The notes beneath the pieces were generated by a model that ran no database searches, was not told the DNA's origin, and saw nothing but the letters and a program-made list of their open reading frames with translations. A DNA stretch of 64,000 nucleotides from Rhizobium sp. NZLR1 (lineage in GTDB: Bacteria; Pseudomonadota; Alphaproteobacteria; Rhizobiales; Rhizobiaceae), in NCBI RefSeq assembly GCF_017357385.1, contig NZ_CP071632.1, forward strand, positions 3,105,501-3,169,500. The letters run 5' to 3'. The translations under genes and the position numbers were made by a program. This document shows positions 1 to 8,057 of this stretch, piece after piece. Positions within the stretch are counted from its first letter, which is position 1, and the number at the start of each line of letters is the position of its first letter.

Positions 1-744
1 GACTTCTCCTGGCGCCAGAGCCTTTTCCATGCCATCCGCGGCGCGATCATAACGGTCTCGATGATCTCCTTCGTCACCACGCTGAAATATATGGCCGTCG
101 CCGACGCGATTGCGATCTTCTTCGTCGAGCCGATCGTGCTGACCATTCTCGGCGGCATTTTCCTGAAGGAAACGATCGGCTGGCGGCGCTATACCGCCTG
201 CGGCGTCGGCTTCTTCGGGGCAATGCTGATCATCCAGCCGAGTTTCAGCGAAGTCGGCTACGTCGCGCTCCTGCCCGTCCTCAGCGCGCTCTGCATCGCG
301 ATCTTCGTACTGATGACCCGCGTCCTCTCGCACCGGGAAGATCCCTGGGCGATGCAGTTCCAGATGGGCATCTGGGGCCTCATCTTCTGCGCCATCCTGC
401 TTTTTGCGGGCGAAGGAAGCGGTTCCGATCTCTTCGATCCCGTCATGCCTGAAGGCAGCGCCTGGTTCTACCTCGCCGGGGTCGGCGCCATGGCCGCGAT
501 AGCGGGCATCTTCGGCGTCTATGCCTATCGTGCAGCACCGGCCTCGACGCTGGCGCCGCTGCAATATTTCGAGATCGTCTCGGCGACGATCTTCGCCTGG
601 CTTGTTTTCGGCGACTTTCCGGATGCGGTCAAATGGCTCGGCATCATGATCATCATGGCGTCGGGCTTCTACATCCTCTGGCGCGAGCGCCGCTTTGCTT
701 CAAAGCCTGTATCCGATACATCTGAGGCGACACTGGCGCCGTAG
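1..744 (+). CDS. EamA/DMT-family membrane exporter, 3' part (partial)
   Basis: The reading frame is already open at base 1, so the true start lies before the window and the first in-frame ATG at 61 is internal. The visible 247 residues are mostly hydrophobic helices: a GWRRY loop, then IGFFGAMLIIQP-type helices, and near the end APLQYFEIVSATIFAWLVFGD, typical of the second half of an EamA (drug/metabolite transporter) repeat. A short charged C-terminal tail follows the last helix. The family exports small metabolites across the inner membrane; the substrate cannot be told. The CoA-transferase gene starts 16 nt downstream on the same strand. Confidence 0.85.
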   Translation, partial: DFSWRQSLFHAIRGAIITVSMISFVTTLKYMAVADAIAIFFVEPIVLTILGGIFLKETIGWRRYTACGVGFFGAMLIIQPSFSEVGYVALLPVLSALCIAIFVLMTRVLSHREDPWAMQFQMGIWGLIFCAILLFAGEGSGSDLFDPVMPEGSAWFYLAGVGAMAAIAGIFGVYAYRAAPASTLAPLQYFEIVSATIFAWLVFGDFPDAVKWLGIMIIMASGFYILWRERRFASKPVSDTSEATLAP

Positions 745-760
745 AAACGGACGAGGAAAT

Positions 761-1948
761 ATGACGACGAAAAAGCCGCCGCTTGCCGGCATCCGGGTGA
801 TCGAGCTTGCCCGCGTGCTCGCCGGTCCCTGGGCGGGACAGATGCTCGCCGATCTCGGCGCCGATGTCATCAAGGTCGAAAATCCCGACGGCGGCGACGA
901 CACCCGCCAATGGGGGCCGCCCTTCGTCGAAGGCGCCGATGGCGAAAATCTCTCGGCCGCCTATTACCACGCCGCCAATCGCGGCAAGCGCTCCATCACT
1001 GCTGATCTGAAGAGCCCCGAAGGTCAGGATCTCGTCCGCCGCCTTGTCGCCACCGCCGATGTAGTGATCGAGAATTTCAAGCTCGGCGGCCTCGTCAAAT
1101 ACGGGCTCGATTACGACAGCTTGCGCCAGGTGAACCCGAAACTCGTCTACTGCTCGATCACCGGCTTCGGCCAGACCGGCCCCTATGCCAGCCTCGCGGG
1201 CTATGATTACATCGTCCAGGGCATGTCAGGTTTCATGTCGATCACTGGCGAGCCGGACGGCCAGCCGATGAAGGCAGGCGTTGCCATCGCCGATATTTTC
1301 ACCGGCATCTATGCCGTCTCGGCAATCGAGGCTGCCCTGATCCACGCGCTCAAGTCAGGCGAGGGCCAGCTCGTCGACATGGCCCTGCTCGACGTGCAAT
1401 CGGCCGTGCTCGCCAATCAGAACATGAATTACCTCGTCTCCGACAAGGCACCCACCCGCCTCGGCAATGCCCATCCGAATATCTCACCCTATGAGGTCGT
1501 GCCGGCGGCAGACAGCTATCTCATTCTGGCGGTCGGAAACGACGGCCAGTTCCGTCGCCTCTGCACCATCCTCGGCCTTGACGCCATCGCCGGCGACGAG
1601 CGTTTCGCCACCAACAGGGCCCGCGTCGCCAATCGCGGCGAGGTGCGCAGCCTCATCTCGACCGAGACCCTGAAATGGCGGAAGGCGGATCTGCTGAAGG
1701 CCTGCGAGGAGAATGCGGTTCCCGCCGGCCCGATCAACACGATCGAAGAGATGTTCGCCGACCCGCAGGTACAGGCCCGCGGCCTGCGCATTGACCTTGC
1801 GGATGCGGCCGGAACCGTGATCCCCGGGGTCAGGACGCCGGTGGTGCTGTCGGAAACGCCGTTGTCTTACATCAGGCCGAGCCCGCGTCTCGGCGAACAC
1901 AGCGAAGAAATTCTGGCGGAACTCGCCGAGCGCGAGAGGAAGGTATAG
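761..1948 (+). CDS. CaiB/BaiF-family CoA-transferase
   Basis: Family III CoA-transferase of 395 residues, the usual size. These enzymes move CoA between carboxylic acids by an aspartyl-CoA thioester route. The N-terminus MTTKKPPLAGIRVIELARV leads into the AGPWAGQMLADLGADVIKVE CoA-binding strand; the likely catalytic Asp is in GVAIADIFTGIYA near residue 177. The start at 761 has an upstream GAGGA and is preferred over a longer frame opening inside the exporter gene. The stop is 2 nt before the next gene, so the two are surely co-translated. Formyl-, succinyl- or other acyl-CoA donors are all possible. Confidence 0.9.
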   Translation: MTTKKPPLAGIRVIELARVLAGPWAGQMLADLGADVIKVENPDGGDDTRQWGPPFVEGADGENLSAAYYHAANRGKRSITADLKSPEGQDLVRRLVATADVVIENFKLGGLVKYGLDYDSLRQVNPKLVYCSITGFGQTGPYASLAGYDYIVQGMSGFMSITGEPDGQPMKAGVAIADIFTGIYAVSAIEAALIHALKSGEGQLVDMALLDVQSAVLANQNMNYLVSDKAPTRLGNAHPNISPYEVVPAADSYLILAVGNDGQFRRLCTILGLDAIAGDERFATNRARVANRGEVRSLISTETLKWRKADLLKACEENAVPAGPINTIEEMFADPQVQARGLRIDLADAAGTVIPGVRTPVVLSETPLSYIRPSPRLGEHSEEILAELAERERKV

Positions 1949-1950
1949 GC

Positions 1951-3609
1951 ATGAAGAGGACCGGCGGGCAACTGATCGTCGAGGCGCTGAAGGCGAACGG
2001 CGTCAAGCGTCTCTCCTGCGTGCCCGGTGAGAGTTTTCTCGCCGTTCTCGACGCCCTGCGCGACAGCGAGATCGACGTCGTCGTCTGTCGCCAGGAGGGC
2101 GGAGCGGCGATGATGGCGGATTGCTGGGGCAGGCTGACCGGCGAACCCGGCATCTGCATGGTGACCCGCGGCCCCGGCGCTACCAACGCCTCTGCCGGCC
2201 TGCATATCGCCAAACAGGATTCGATCCCGATGATCCTCTTCATCGGCCAGGTGCAGCGAGAAGCCCGCGAGCGCGAGGCCTTCCAGGAGGTCGAATTCCG
2301 CCGCGCCTTCACCGAATTCGCCAAATGGGTGGGCGAGATCGACGATGCCGCCCGCATTCCCGAGTTCGTCACCCGCGCCTTTGCGGTCGCAACCTCGGGC
2401 CGGCCCGGCCCAGTCGTGCTGACGCTGCCGGAGGACATGCTGCGCGATGAGGTCGAGGCTCCCCGCGCTAAGCATTATGTCAGCGTCGAGGCGCATCCCG
2501 GCCGCCGCCAGATCGACGATCTCCATGTGAGACTGCTAAAGGCCGAACGGCCTATGGTGATCCTTGGCGGCACGCGCTGGGATGCCGACGCCGTCGCCGA
2601 CTTTGCAGGCTTCGCCGAGCGTTTCCGACTGCCGGTCGGCTGCTCCTTCCGCCGGCAGATGCTGTTTGATCATCTCCATCCCTGCTATGCCGGCGATGTC
2701 GGCATCGGCATCAACCCGGCGCTGGCGAAGGAGATCAAGGAGAGCGACCTGCTGATCCTGCTCGGCGCCCGCATGTCGGAAATGCCGTCTTCGTCTTATA
2801 CGCTGATCGACATACCCTACCCTCAGCAATCGCTGATGCACATCCATCCCGACGCATCCGAACTTGGCCGTATCTATCGTCCCGATCTTGCCATCTGCGC
2901 CGCACCTGCCGATTTCGTCGCAACGCTCGCCGATCTGGAAGCGCCGGCCGAGCCGCGCTGGGCCGAGCGCACGAAGCATATGCATCAGGCCTATCTTTCC
3001 TGGTCGAAGCCGCCAGCGACAGGTCCTGGCCCGGTTCATATGGGGCCGATCATGGAGTGGCTGGAGGCCAATACCCGGCCGGAAACGATCTTCACCAACG
3101 GCGCTGGCAACTATGCCACCTGGGTGCATCGTTTCCATCGTTTTCGCCGCTTCAACACTCAAGCCGCCCCCACCTCCGGCTCGATGGGTTACGGCCTGCC
3201 GGCCGCCGTCGCTGCCAAGCGGCTCTTTCCCGAGCGAGAGGTCATCTGTTTTGCCGGCGACGGCTGTTTCCTAATGCACGGCCAGGAATTCGCCACCGCC
3301 ATCCGCTTCGGCCTGGCGATCATCGCGGTCGTCGTCAATAACGGTATCTACGGCACGATCCGCATGCATCAGGAGCGCGAATATCCCGGCCGCGTCAGCA
3401 GCACCGACCTGACCAATCCCGACTTCGCAGCCCTTGCCCGCGCCTATGGCGGGCACGGCGAGACGGTGGAGCAAACGGCGGAATTCGGCCCGGCCTTCGA
3501 GCGGGCGCGTGCCAGCGGTAAGCCGGCGATCATCGAGATCAAACTCGATCCCGAGGCGATCACGCCGACGCGCACACTCTCGGAAATCGCGCAAGCAAAA
3601 AGCCGGTAG
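1951..3609 (+). CDS. thiamine-diphosphate-dependent enzyme, acetolactate synthase-like
   Basis: 552 residues with the three-domain layout of the acetolactate synthase / pyruvate decarboxylase superfamily. The activating Glu is in CRQEGGAAMMA near residue 51; the GDG-(x)n-NN diphosphate/Mg motif is CFAGDGCFLMHGQEF to VVVNNGIYG around residues 437-463. It lacks the features that would make it an obvious ilvB or oxalyl-CoA decarboxylase, and no small subunit lies nearby. Because it is coupled to a CoA-transferase, a role in cleaving or joining a 2-oxo or acyl-CoA substrate is plausible, but that is inference. Confidence 0.85.
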   Translation: MKRTGGQLIVEALKANGVKRLSCVPGESFLAVLDALRDSEIDVVVCRQEGGAAMMADCWGRLTGEPGICMVTRGPGATNASAGLHIAKQDSIPMILFIGQVQREAREREAFQEVEFRRAFTEFAKWVGEIDDAARIPEFVTRAFAVATSGRPGPVVLTLPEDMLRDEVEAPRAKHYVSVEAHPGRRQIDDLHVRLLKAERPMVILGGTRWDADAVADFAGFAERFRLPVGCSFRRQMLFDHLHPCYAGDVGIGINPALAKEIKESDLLILLGARMSEMPSSSYTLIDIPYPQQSLMHIHPDASELGRIYRPDLAICAAPADFVATLADLEAPAEPRWAERTKHMHQAYLSWSKPPATGPGPVHMGPIMEWLEANTRPETIFTNGAGNYATWVHRFHRFRRFNTQAAPTSGSMGYGLPAAVAAKRLFPEREVICFAGDGCFLMHGQEFATAIRFGLAIIAVVVNNGIYGTIRMHQEREYPGRVSSTDLTNPDFAALARAYGGHGETVEQTAEFGPAFERARASGKPAIIEIKLDPEAITPTRTLSEIAQAKSR

Positions 3610-3625
3610 GTCTCCCCACCGGCTT
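3600..3625 (-). terminator. hairpin terminator shared by convergent genes
   Basis: Stem AAGCCGGT / ACCGGCTT flanks a short C-rich loop. On the minus strand it is followed by TTTTGC. It overlaps the stop codon of the thiamine-diphosphate enzyme and lies just beyond the RidA stop, so it can end transcription of the RidA operon. Confidence 0.55.
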
Positions 3626-3648
3626 CGACACGCAATCCCGCAGTGACC

Positions 3649-3993
3649 TCAGTCGATCGCGGCCGTAACGATGAACTCGACCTTGTATTTTGGCGCAGCG
3701 AGCTTGGCTTCGCTGGTGGCGCGGGCCGGCGGATTGGCCGGATCGATCCAGCCTTGCCAGACAGCGTTCATCTCGGCAAAATCGGCGATGTCGGAGAGAT
3801 AGATGATCGTCTGCAGGATCTTCGACTTGTTGCTGCCGGCTTCAGCCAGCAGGCGGTCGACTTCGGCAAGCGAAGAGTTGCACTGATCGGTAACGCTGTC
3901 GCCCTCACCGACCTGGCCTGCGAGATAGACAGTGTTGCCGTGAATGACGGCGCCGCTCATGCGCGCGCCGACGTCGATACGCTTAATGCTCAT
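3649..3993 (-). CDS. RidA/YjgF-family protein
   Basis: 114 residues, MSIKRIDVGARMSGAVIHGNTVYLAGQVG, ending in the family hallmark KVEFIVTAAID. RidA proteins hydrolyse reactive enamine/imine intermediates released by PLP enzymes; the variant here belongs to the broader YjgF set, so the exact reaction is open. Two adjacent ATG codons occur; the one at 3993 is chosen because it sits 5 nt from an AGGAGA ribosome site, against 2 nt for the other. The phosphatase-like gene upstream on the same strand is 86 nt away, which suggests one operon. Confidence 0.88.
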   Translation of the reverse strand: MSIKRIDVGARMSGAVIHGNTVYLAGQVGEGDSVTDQCNSSLAEVDRLLAEAGSNKSKILQTIIYLSDIADFAEMNAVWQGWIDPANPPARATSEAKLAAPKYKVEFIVTAAID

Positions 3994-4079
3994 CATAGTC
4001 TCCTGAGTGAATGGAAGGTGGCGGCGCTGCGGCACAGCGCCGGAAAATCGGGCGCCGGGACGGGCGCGGTTAACGGGGC

Positions 4080-4418
4080 TCAGCCGCGGATATGGTGGGT
4101 CTTCTGGTAGATCGCTGTCGAGCGGGCGCCGGAGCGGCAGTAACCGAGCATCGGCCGCGGGAATTCGTCGAGCGCGTCGACCATGCCCTGCACGGCTTCC
4201 TCGGTCACGCCCATCGGTCCAACCGGCACATGGGCGATATCGAGACCAAGCTCTTTGGCGCGCGCCTCGATGACCGAGAACGACGTCTGGTCGGGGCTCT
4301 CATGGTCGGGACGGTGGCAGACGATCGATTTGAACCCCATCGCCTTGATCTCGTCGAGTTCTTCAAGCGTGATCTGGCCCGAAACCGAATATTCATCGTC
4401 AATCTGGCGAATATCCAT
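4080..4418 (-). CDS. DUF442/TIGR01244-type phosphatase-like protein
   Basis: 112 residues beginning MDIRQIDDEYSVSGQITLEEL. It has the protein-tyrosine-phosphatase-like P-loop GYCRSGARS near residue 93 (C-x5-R with a trailing S). The family is called TIGR01244 sulfur transferase or beta-lactamase-hydrolase-like N-domain. In some relatives it is fused to a metallo-beta-lactamase that oxidises sulfide; here it stands alone at usual single-domain length. Natural substrate unknown. A clear GAGGAGAC-type ribosome site precedes the ATG. Confidence 0.82.
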   Translation of the reverse strand: MDIRQIDDEYSVSGQITLEELDEIKAMGFKSIVCHRPDHESPDQTSFSVIEARAKELGLDIAHVPVGPMGVTEEAVQGMVDALDEFPRPMLGYCRSGARSTAIYQKTHHIRG

Positions 4419-4489
4419 CGTCTTGTCTCCTCAAAATCGTGGGCTGAAGGTCTACGACGGGAGGCCCGCGAGCGTCAACAACACTTCGC

Positions 4490-5329
4490 TCAGAGGAAGG
4501 CGAAGGTCAGCGCATAGCTGCGGCTCTCGCCGGGTGCCAGCATGTTGAACTCACCGGCCGCCTCGAGCTCGTCGCGGGAGACCCCGCGATGCGAGACCGG
4601 TTCGATGCCAATGATATGGGCCGGCGCTTTCTGGTTCCGCCACACCTGCAGATGGGGCAGCGTATTGGCGCGGAAGCGCACGCGGAGCGTCCTGCCGCCG
4701 ATCGCGGCAATCGGTCCAAGCCGGATCTCCGCGAAGCCTTCCTCCGTCGCTGGCGCCGGAACGCAGAAGATGCCCCCCGGCTCCTCACCGAATGTCCATG
4801 GGAAACCGCCATTCTCAAGCATCCGGCCTTCAAGCAGCGTGCCCTCGTCCAGCCATTTGCCCCCGGTATTCATGTGATACATCAGGAAGGTCGGCACCGT
4901 GTGATCACTCGTATTGACGACCCGGTCCTCGAGCTGCACCTCGCCAGTCGCCCCGTCGATCCGCCACAGCCGCTCGATGCGCTGCGGCAGTCCCTCGACA
5001 GTGGCGATGTCGATATCGGCGCGGCATTCGGCATTGCCGTTCTCGTACTTCGTCCACAGCACCTTGGCCGCATGGCCGGAGGCCGATCCGTGCAGCGGAT
5101 AGACCTTGCCGTCGGCCCGGCCGGCAATCGGCTGCCGGTGGCGGATATGGTCCGGGCCGCAAGTGAACAGGAAGCCTTCGAGCGAGTGATCGATTCGCGG
5201 ATCGCCGTCGTCGGGAATGGCGCGCTTCGGCGCAATGTCGACGCCTTCGACGATGCATCCGCCGATATCCAGCACCGACGTTTCATCCAGCATCAGGCGC
5301 GGCCCGCTTGCGGCAGCAAATTCGATCAT
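4490..5329 (-). CDS. DUF4432 aldose-epimerase-like protein
   Basis: 279 residues with the galactose-mutarotase-like beta fold signature of DUF4432: a FLFTCGPDHIRH stretch, PLHGSASGHAAKV near residue 80, TFLMYHMNTGG near 150 and IIGIEPVSHRG near 245. The HG and YHMN stretches probably line the sugar site. The activity of the family is largely uncharacterised; carbohydrate isomer recognition is inferred from the fold. It is likely first in the minus-strand operon with the phosphatase-like protein and RidA, although 71 nt separate it from the next gene. Confidence 0.75.
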   Translation of the reverse strand: MIEFAAASGPRLMLDETSVLDIGGCIVEGVDIAPKRAIPDDGDPRIDHSLEGFLFTCGPDHIRHRQPIAGRADGKVYPLHGSASGHAAKVLWTKYENGNAECRADIDIATVEGLPQRIERLWRIDGATGEVQLEDRVVNTSDHTVPTFLMYHMNTGGKWLDEGTLLEGRMLENGGFPWTFGEEPGGIFCVPAPATEEGFAEIRLGPIAAIGGRTLRVRFRANTLPHLQVWRNQKAPAHIIGIEPVSHRGVSRDELEAAGEFNMLAPGESRSYALTFAFL

Positions 5330-5584
5330 CGCAGTCTCCTCAGGAGGTTGTCGGCGGCCGTAGCGTTAGGTTTCGCGCCGTCATTCGTCAATCGGCGCAG
5401 TCCCCATCCTGTGTTTTTGCCGCAACCATGGATTTTGCGGAACTGACACAGAGACGCAAACGTTTATGAGTAAAAGGAAATCTTAGTGATTTTCATATTT
5501 TGTTCAGCACGGTTTCATAAATTCCACACTAGCGTCAAAATTCGCAGGTGTGTGTCTGCCAGTCACAGTTCCGAGGTATGAGAC

Positions 5585-6985
5585 GTGAATCGCTTTTTGA
5601 AGTCGGCATTTTCGCTTGCGGCCGTGCTGGCGGCCATCGCGGCTGCAGCACCGGGGGCAGGCGCGCAGCAGTTCCGTGACCGCCGGCAGAGCGATGTCGT
5701 GCTGGTTACGCCGAACGGCGAAATTCTCGACTATGTCCCCCGCGGCTATATCTATGCCCGCGACCGCAGCGGCAATCGCGTGATGATCGATGCCTATGGC
5801 AATGTCGTCGCCACCGAGATGCGCGCCCGCGGCTACTATCCGCCACGGCCCGGTCCGCGCGAGGTCTATGCCGACCAGAACGGCAACGATCCCTATTACG
5901 CCGACGACAACGCCTCTGGCGATACGCGTTATTCTGAGCGCGGTGCGGTCACCGGCGGTATTCCGCGCGATGCGGCGATCGAACGCCAACCGCTCGACGG
6001 TCAACCCTATCCCAATGACAACAGCATCGGCAATCCGCAGCCCGGCGACGATTATGCCTCGATCGATCCCGACCAGCAGCTTCCGCCCGCTGACGCGCCG
6101 AGCGCCGCACCGGATGAGCCCGTCATCACGCTGAAGAACAAGTCGAAGCCCGAGATCGTCGCGCTGCAGGTCTTCCTCGATCGCGCCGGCATCTCCCCCG
6201 GCGTCATTGACGGCCATATGGGCTCGAACGTCACCAAGTCGGTCTATGCCTATGACCAGATGACCGGCTCCAGACTCGACCCGAACGACACCGACGCCAT
6301 TCTCGAAGAGCTGCGCATGAACGGCGGCCTGCCGGTCGTCAGTTACACGATTACGCCGGCCGATGCCGCCGGCCCCTTCGTCGCCCAGATCCCGGAAGAC
6401 TATTCGCAGAAGGCGCTGCTGCCGTCGCTCGCCTTTTCCTCGACCACCGAAATGCTGGCCGAGCGATTCCACATGGATGAAGCCTTCCTCAAGGAAATGA
6501 ACCCCGGCGCCGATTTCACCGTTGCCGGCACGATCATCAAGGTCGTCAATCCGGGCGAGCCGAAGAGCGGCGAGGTCGCCCGCATCATCGCCGACAAGGG
6601 CCGCAAGCAGGTCTTTGCCTATGACGGCGCCGGCAATCTCATTGCCGCCTACCCGGCATCGATCGGCTCGACCGACACACCCTCCCCGTCGGGCACCGTC
6701 ACGGTCGAGCGCGTCGCGTTCAATCCCGGCTATACTTATAATCCGAAGATCAATTTCCAGCAGGCCGGCAACGACAAGATCCTCAACATTCCGCCCGGCC
6801 CGAACGGCCCCGTCGGCACCGTCTGGATGGCGCTGTCGAAGCCGACCTACGGCATTCACGGCACACCCGAGCCTTCCAAGATCGGCCGCACCCAGAGCCA
6901 TGGCTGTATCCGCCTGACCAATTGGGATGCGACCGAACTTGCCAAGATGGTCAAGCCGGGCGTGACGGTCGAATTCGTCGACTGA
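5585..6985 (+). CDS. L,D-transpeptidase with N-terminal linker and peptidoglycan-binding region
   Basis: 466-residue exported enzyme that cross-links or anchors to peptidoglycan in the periplasm. It starts at GTG 5585, 8 nt after GAGG, with a signal peptide (FSLAAVLAAIAAAAPGAGAQ). A Tyr/Arg/Pro/Asp-rich low-complexity linker covers about 45-170, a peptidoglycan-binding-like helix set (EIVALQVFLDRAGISPGVIDG) about 185-235, and the YkuD domain the last 150 residues. The catalytic motif is THGTPEPSKIG then SHGCIRLTNWDA, with His439 and Cys441. Longer than minimal YkuD proteins because of the linker. Monocistronic. Confidence 0.92.
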   Translation: MNRFLKSAFSLAAVLAAIAAAAPGAGAQQFRDRRQSDVVLVTPNGEILDYVPRGYIYARDRSGNRVMIDAYGNVVATEMRARGYYPPRPGPREVYADQNGNDPYYADDNASGDTRYSERGAVTGGIPRDAAIERQPLDGQPYPNDNSIGNPQPGDDYASIDPDQQLPPADAPSAAPDEPVITLKNKSKPEIVALQVFLDRAGISPGVIDGHMGSNVTKSVYAYDQMTGSRLDPNDTDAILEELRMNGGLPVVSYTITPADAAGPFVAQIPEDYSQKALLPSLAFSSTTEMLAERFHMDEAFLKEMNPGADFTVAGTIIKVVNPGEPKSGEVARIIADKGRKQVFAYDGAGNLIAAYPASIGSTDTPSPSGTVTVERVAFNPGYTYNPKINFQQAGNDKILNIPPGPNGPVGTVWMALSKPTYGIHGTPEPSKIGRTQSHGCIRLTNWDATELAKMVKPGVTVEFVD

Positions 6986-7000
6986 GGATATCTGGTGCAC

Positions 7001-7039
7001 ACGGAAAGGCCGCCGGATCACTCCGACGGCCTTTTCCGT
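7001..7039 (+). terminator. bidirectional hairpin terminator
   Basis: Long stem ACGGAAAGGCCG / CGGCCTTTTCCGT with a single bulged A and T-rich distal arm. It lies between the convergent L,D-transpeptidase and ParA-like genes. Confidence 0.6.
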
Positions 7040-7055
7040 TTCATAAGGAGGATGC

Positions 7056-7754
7056 TCAGGCCGCCGTCGCCATACGGGCAGACTCCGTCAGCCTGACCGG
7101 CAGCTTGCTCATCATTTCCTCGGCGAAACAGGTGGCGTTTTCACGCGCCTTGTCGAGATTGCTGACGCGTGTGGGCTCGATCGTGTGCAGTGTGCCGCCA
7201 CAGTCGAAGATGTCGCGGAAGGCCGAGCGTTCGATGATGGCGGTATCCAGCACCGGAACATGCCGCTCGCTGAGCAGCGACTTGACGACCTGTAGCGCCC
7301 TTGTCGTCACCATCGAGTTGACGCGGGTCAGCACCACCGAATGGCCGATCTTGATGCCCGCCTTCTCGTCCAGATACTGGAGCAGTTCAAGCACCTGTGC
7401 GCCACCGCGCGCATCCATCGCACAGCCCTGGATCGGGATCAGCACGTGATCGGAAAGGCCGACGGCGGTGGCAAGCAGCGGATTGCGCGCACCCGGCAGA
7501 TCGACGATGAAATAGTCGGTATTGTGCTTGTTCTCGCTGATATGCAGCGGCAGCGAAGCGGTTGTCACGAAGTCAATCACCGAAATATTGGGCACATGAC
7601 CCGATATTTCGTGCCAACGCGAAATCCAATGCTGCGGGTCGGCATCGAGAATGGTGATGCGGTAACCCTTGCGGGCTAACTCGGTGGCGAGCAGCAGAAC
7701 AGCGGTCGTCTTGCCGGCCCCGCCCTTGGTATTTGCGAATGTAATGACAGGCAT
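7056..7754 (-). CDS. orphan ParA/MinD-family ATPase (VirC1-like)
   Basis: 232 residues; deviant Walker A KGGAGKTT at residues 10-17, an IVDLPGARNP switch motif near residue 95 and IPIQGCAMDARGGAQVLELL further on. The start at 7754 (MPVITFANTK) follows GAGGA; a longer frame upstream has no support. No parB, repC or parS-like neighbour is present, so it is not part of a normal partition operon. Length and overall look resemble Agrobacterium VirC1 and other orphan ParA proteins that position protein cargo or DNA complexes at the pole. Its cargo cannot be told from here. Confidence 0.85.
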   Translation of the reverse strand: MPVITFANTKGGAGKTTAVLLLATELARKGYRITILDADPQHWISRWHEISGHVPNISVIDFVTTASLPLHISENKHNTDYFIVDLPGARNPLLATAVGLSDHVLIPIQGCAMDARGGAQVLELLQYLDEKAGIKIGHSVVLTRVNSMVTTRALQVVKSLLSERHVPVLDTAIIERSAFRDIFDCGGTLHTIEPTRVSNLDKARENATCFAEEMMSKLPVRLTESARMATAA

Positions 7755-7911
7755 GTTCGGTCCTCGGAAGGAAATGGCGCGAGCCGGAATCGCTCTTTTA
7801 CGCACCGTCGGAGCATCGTGCGGTTAATCCATTCTTTACAATCATGGTTAACAAATCCCGAACACGCCCGCCGAAATTGCAGTTGGTATTTTTCACATCC
7901 CTAAAATTCAT

Positions 7912-7956
7912 GCATGTCGCCCAAAAGTGTTCAGCGGTGTTGGGACAACAATATGC
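7912..7956 (+). repeat. 45-nt palindromic element, copy A
   Basis: Degenerate member of the five-copy family. The outer arm GCATGTCG is intact but its partner has drifted to CAATATGC. Inner arm CCCAA pairs with TTGGG, the loop is GTGTTCAGCGG and the bulge ACAA. It lies upstream of the ParA-like gene in a 303-nt gene-free stretch that otherwise holds only promoter DNA and the terminator at 8009. Confidence 0.7.
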
Positions 7957-8008
7957 ATCGGGCCAAGACTTGAAGCACGGATGCCGCCAGTACAAAAAAG
8001 ACAAAAAA

Positions 8009-8033
8009 GCCCGGAAGCCAATAGCTTCCGGGC
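8009..8033 (-). terminator. strong rho-independent terminator of the amine operon
   Basis: Perfect 10-bp stem GCCCGGAAGC / GCTTCCGGGC with a 5-nt loop, followed on the minus strand by two T-runs (TTTTTTGTCTTTTTT). It is 25 nt beyond the alcohol dehydrogenase stop. Confidence 0.88.
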
Positions 8034-8057
8034 CAGTCTGAAGGTCCGCTGTTATGG

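Noticed and set aside
5504..7021. 505-codon minus-strand ORF opposite the L,D-transpeptidase
   Set aside because: Repetitive Ile/Asp/Gly/Arg shadow; the plus-strand gene has a signal peptide and the SHGCIRL active site.
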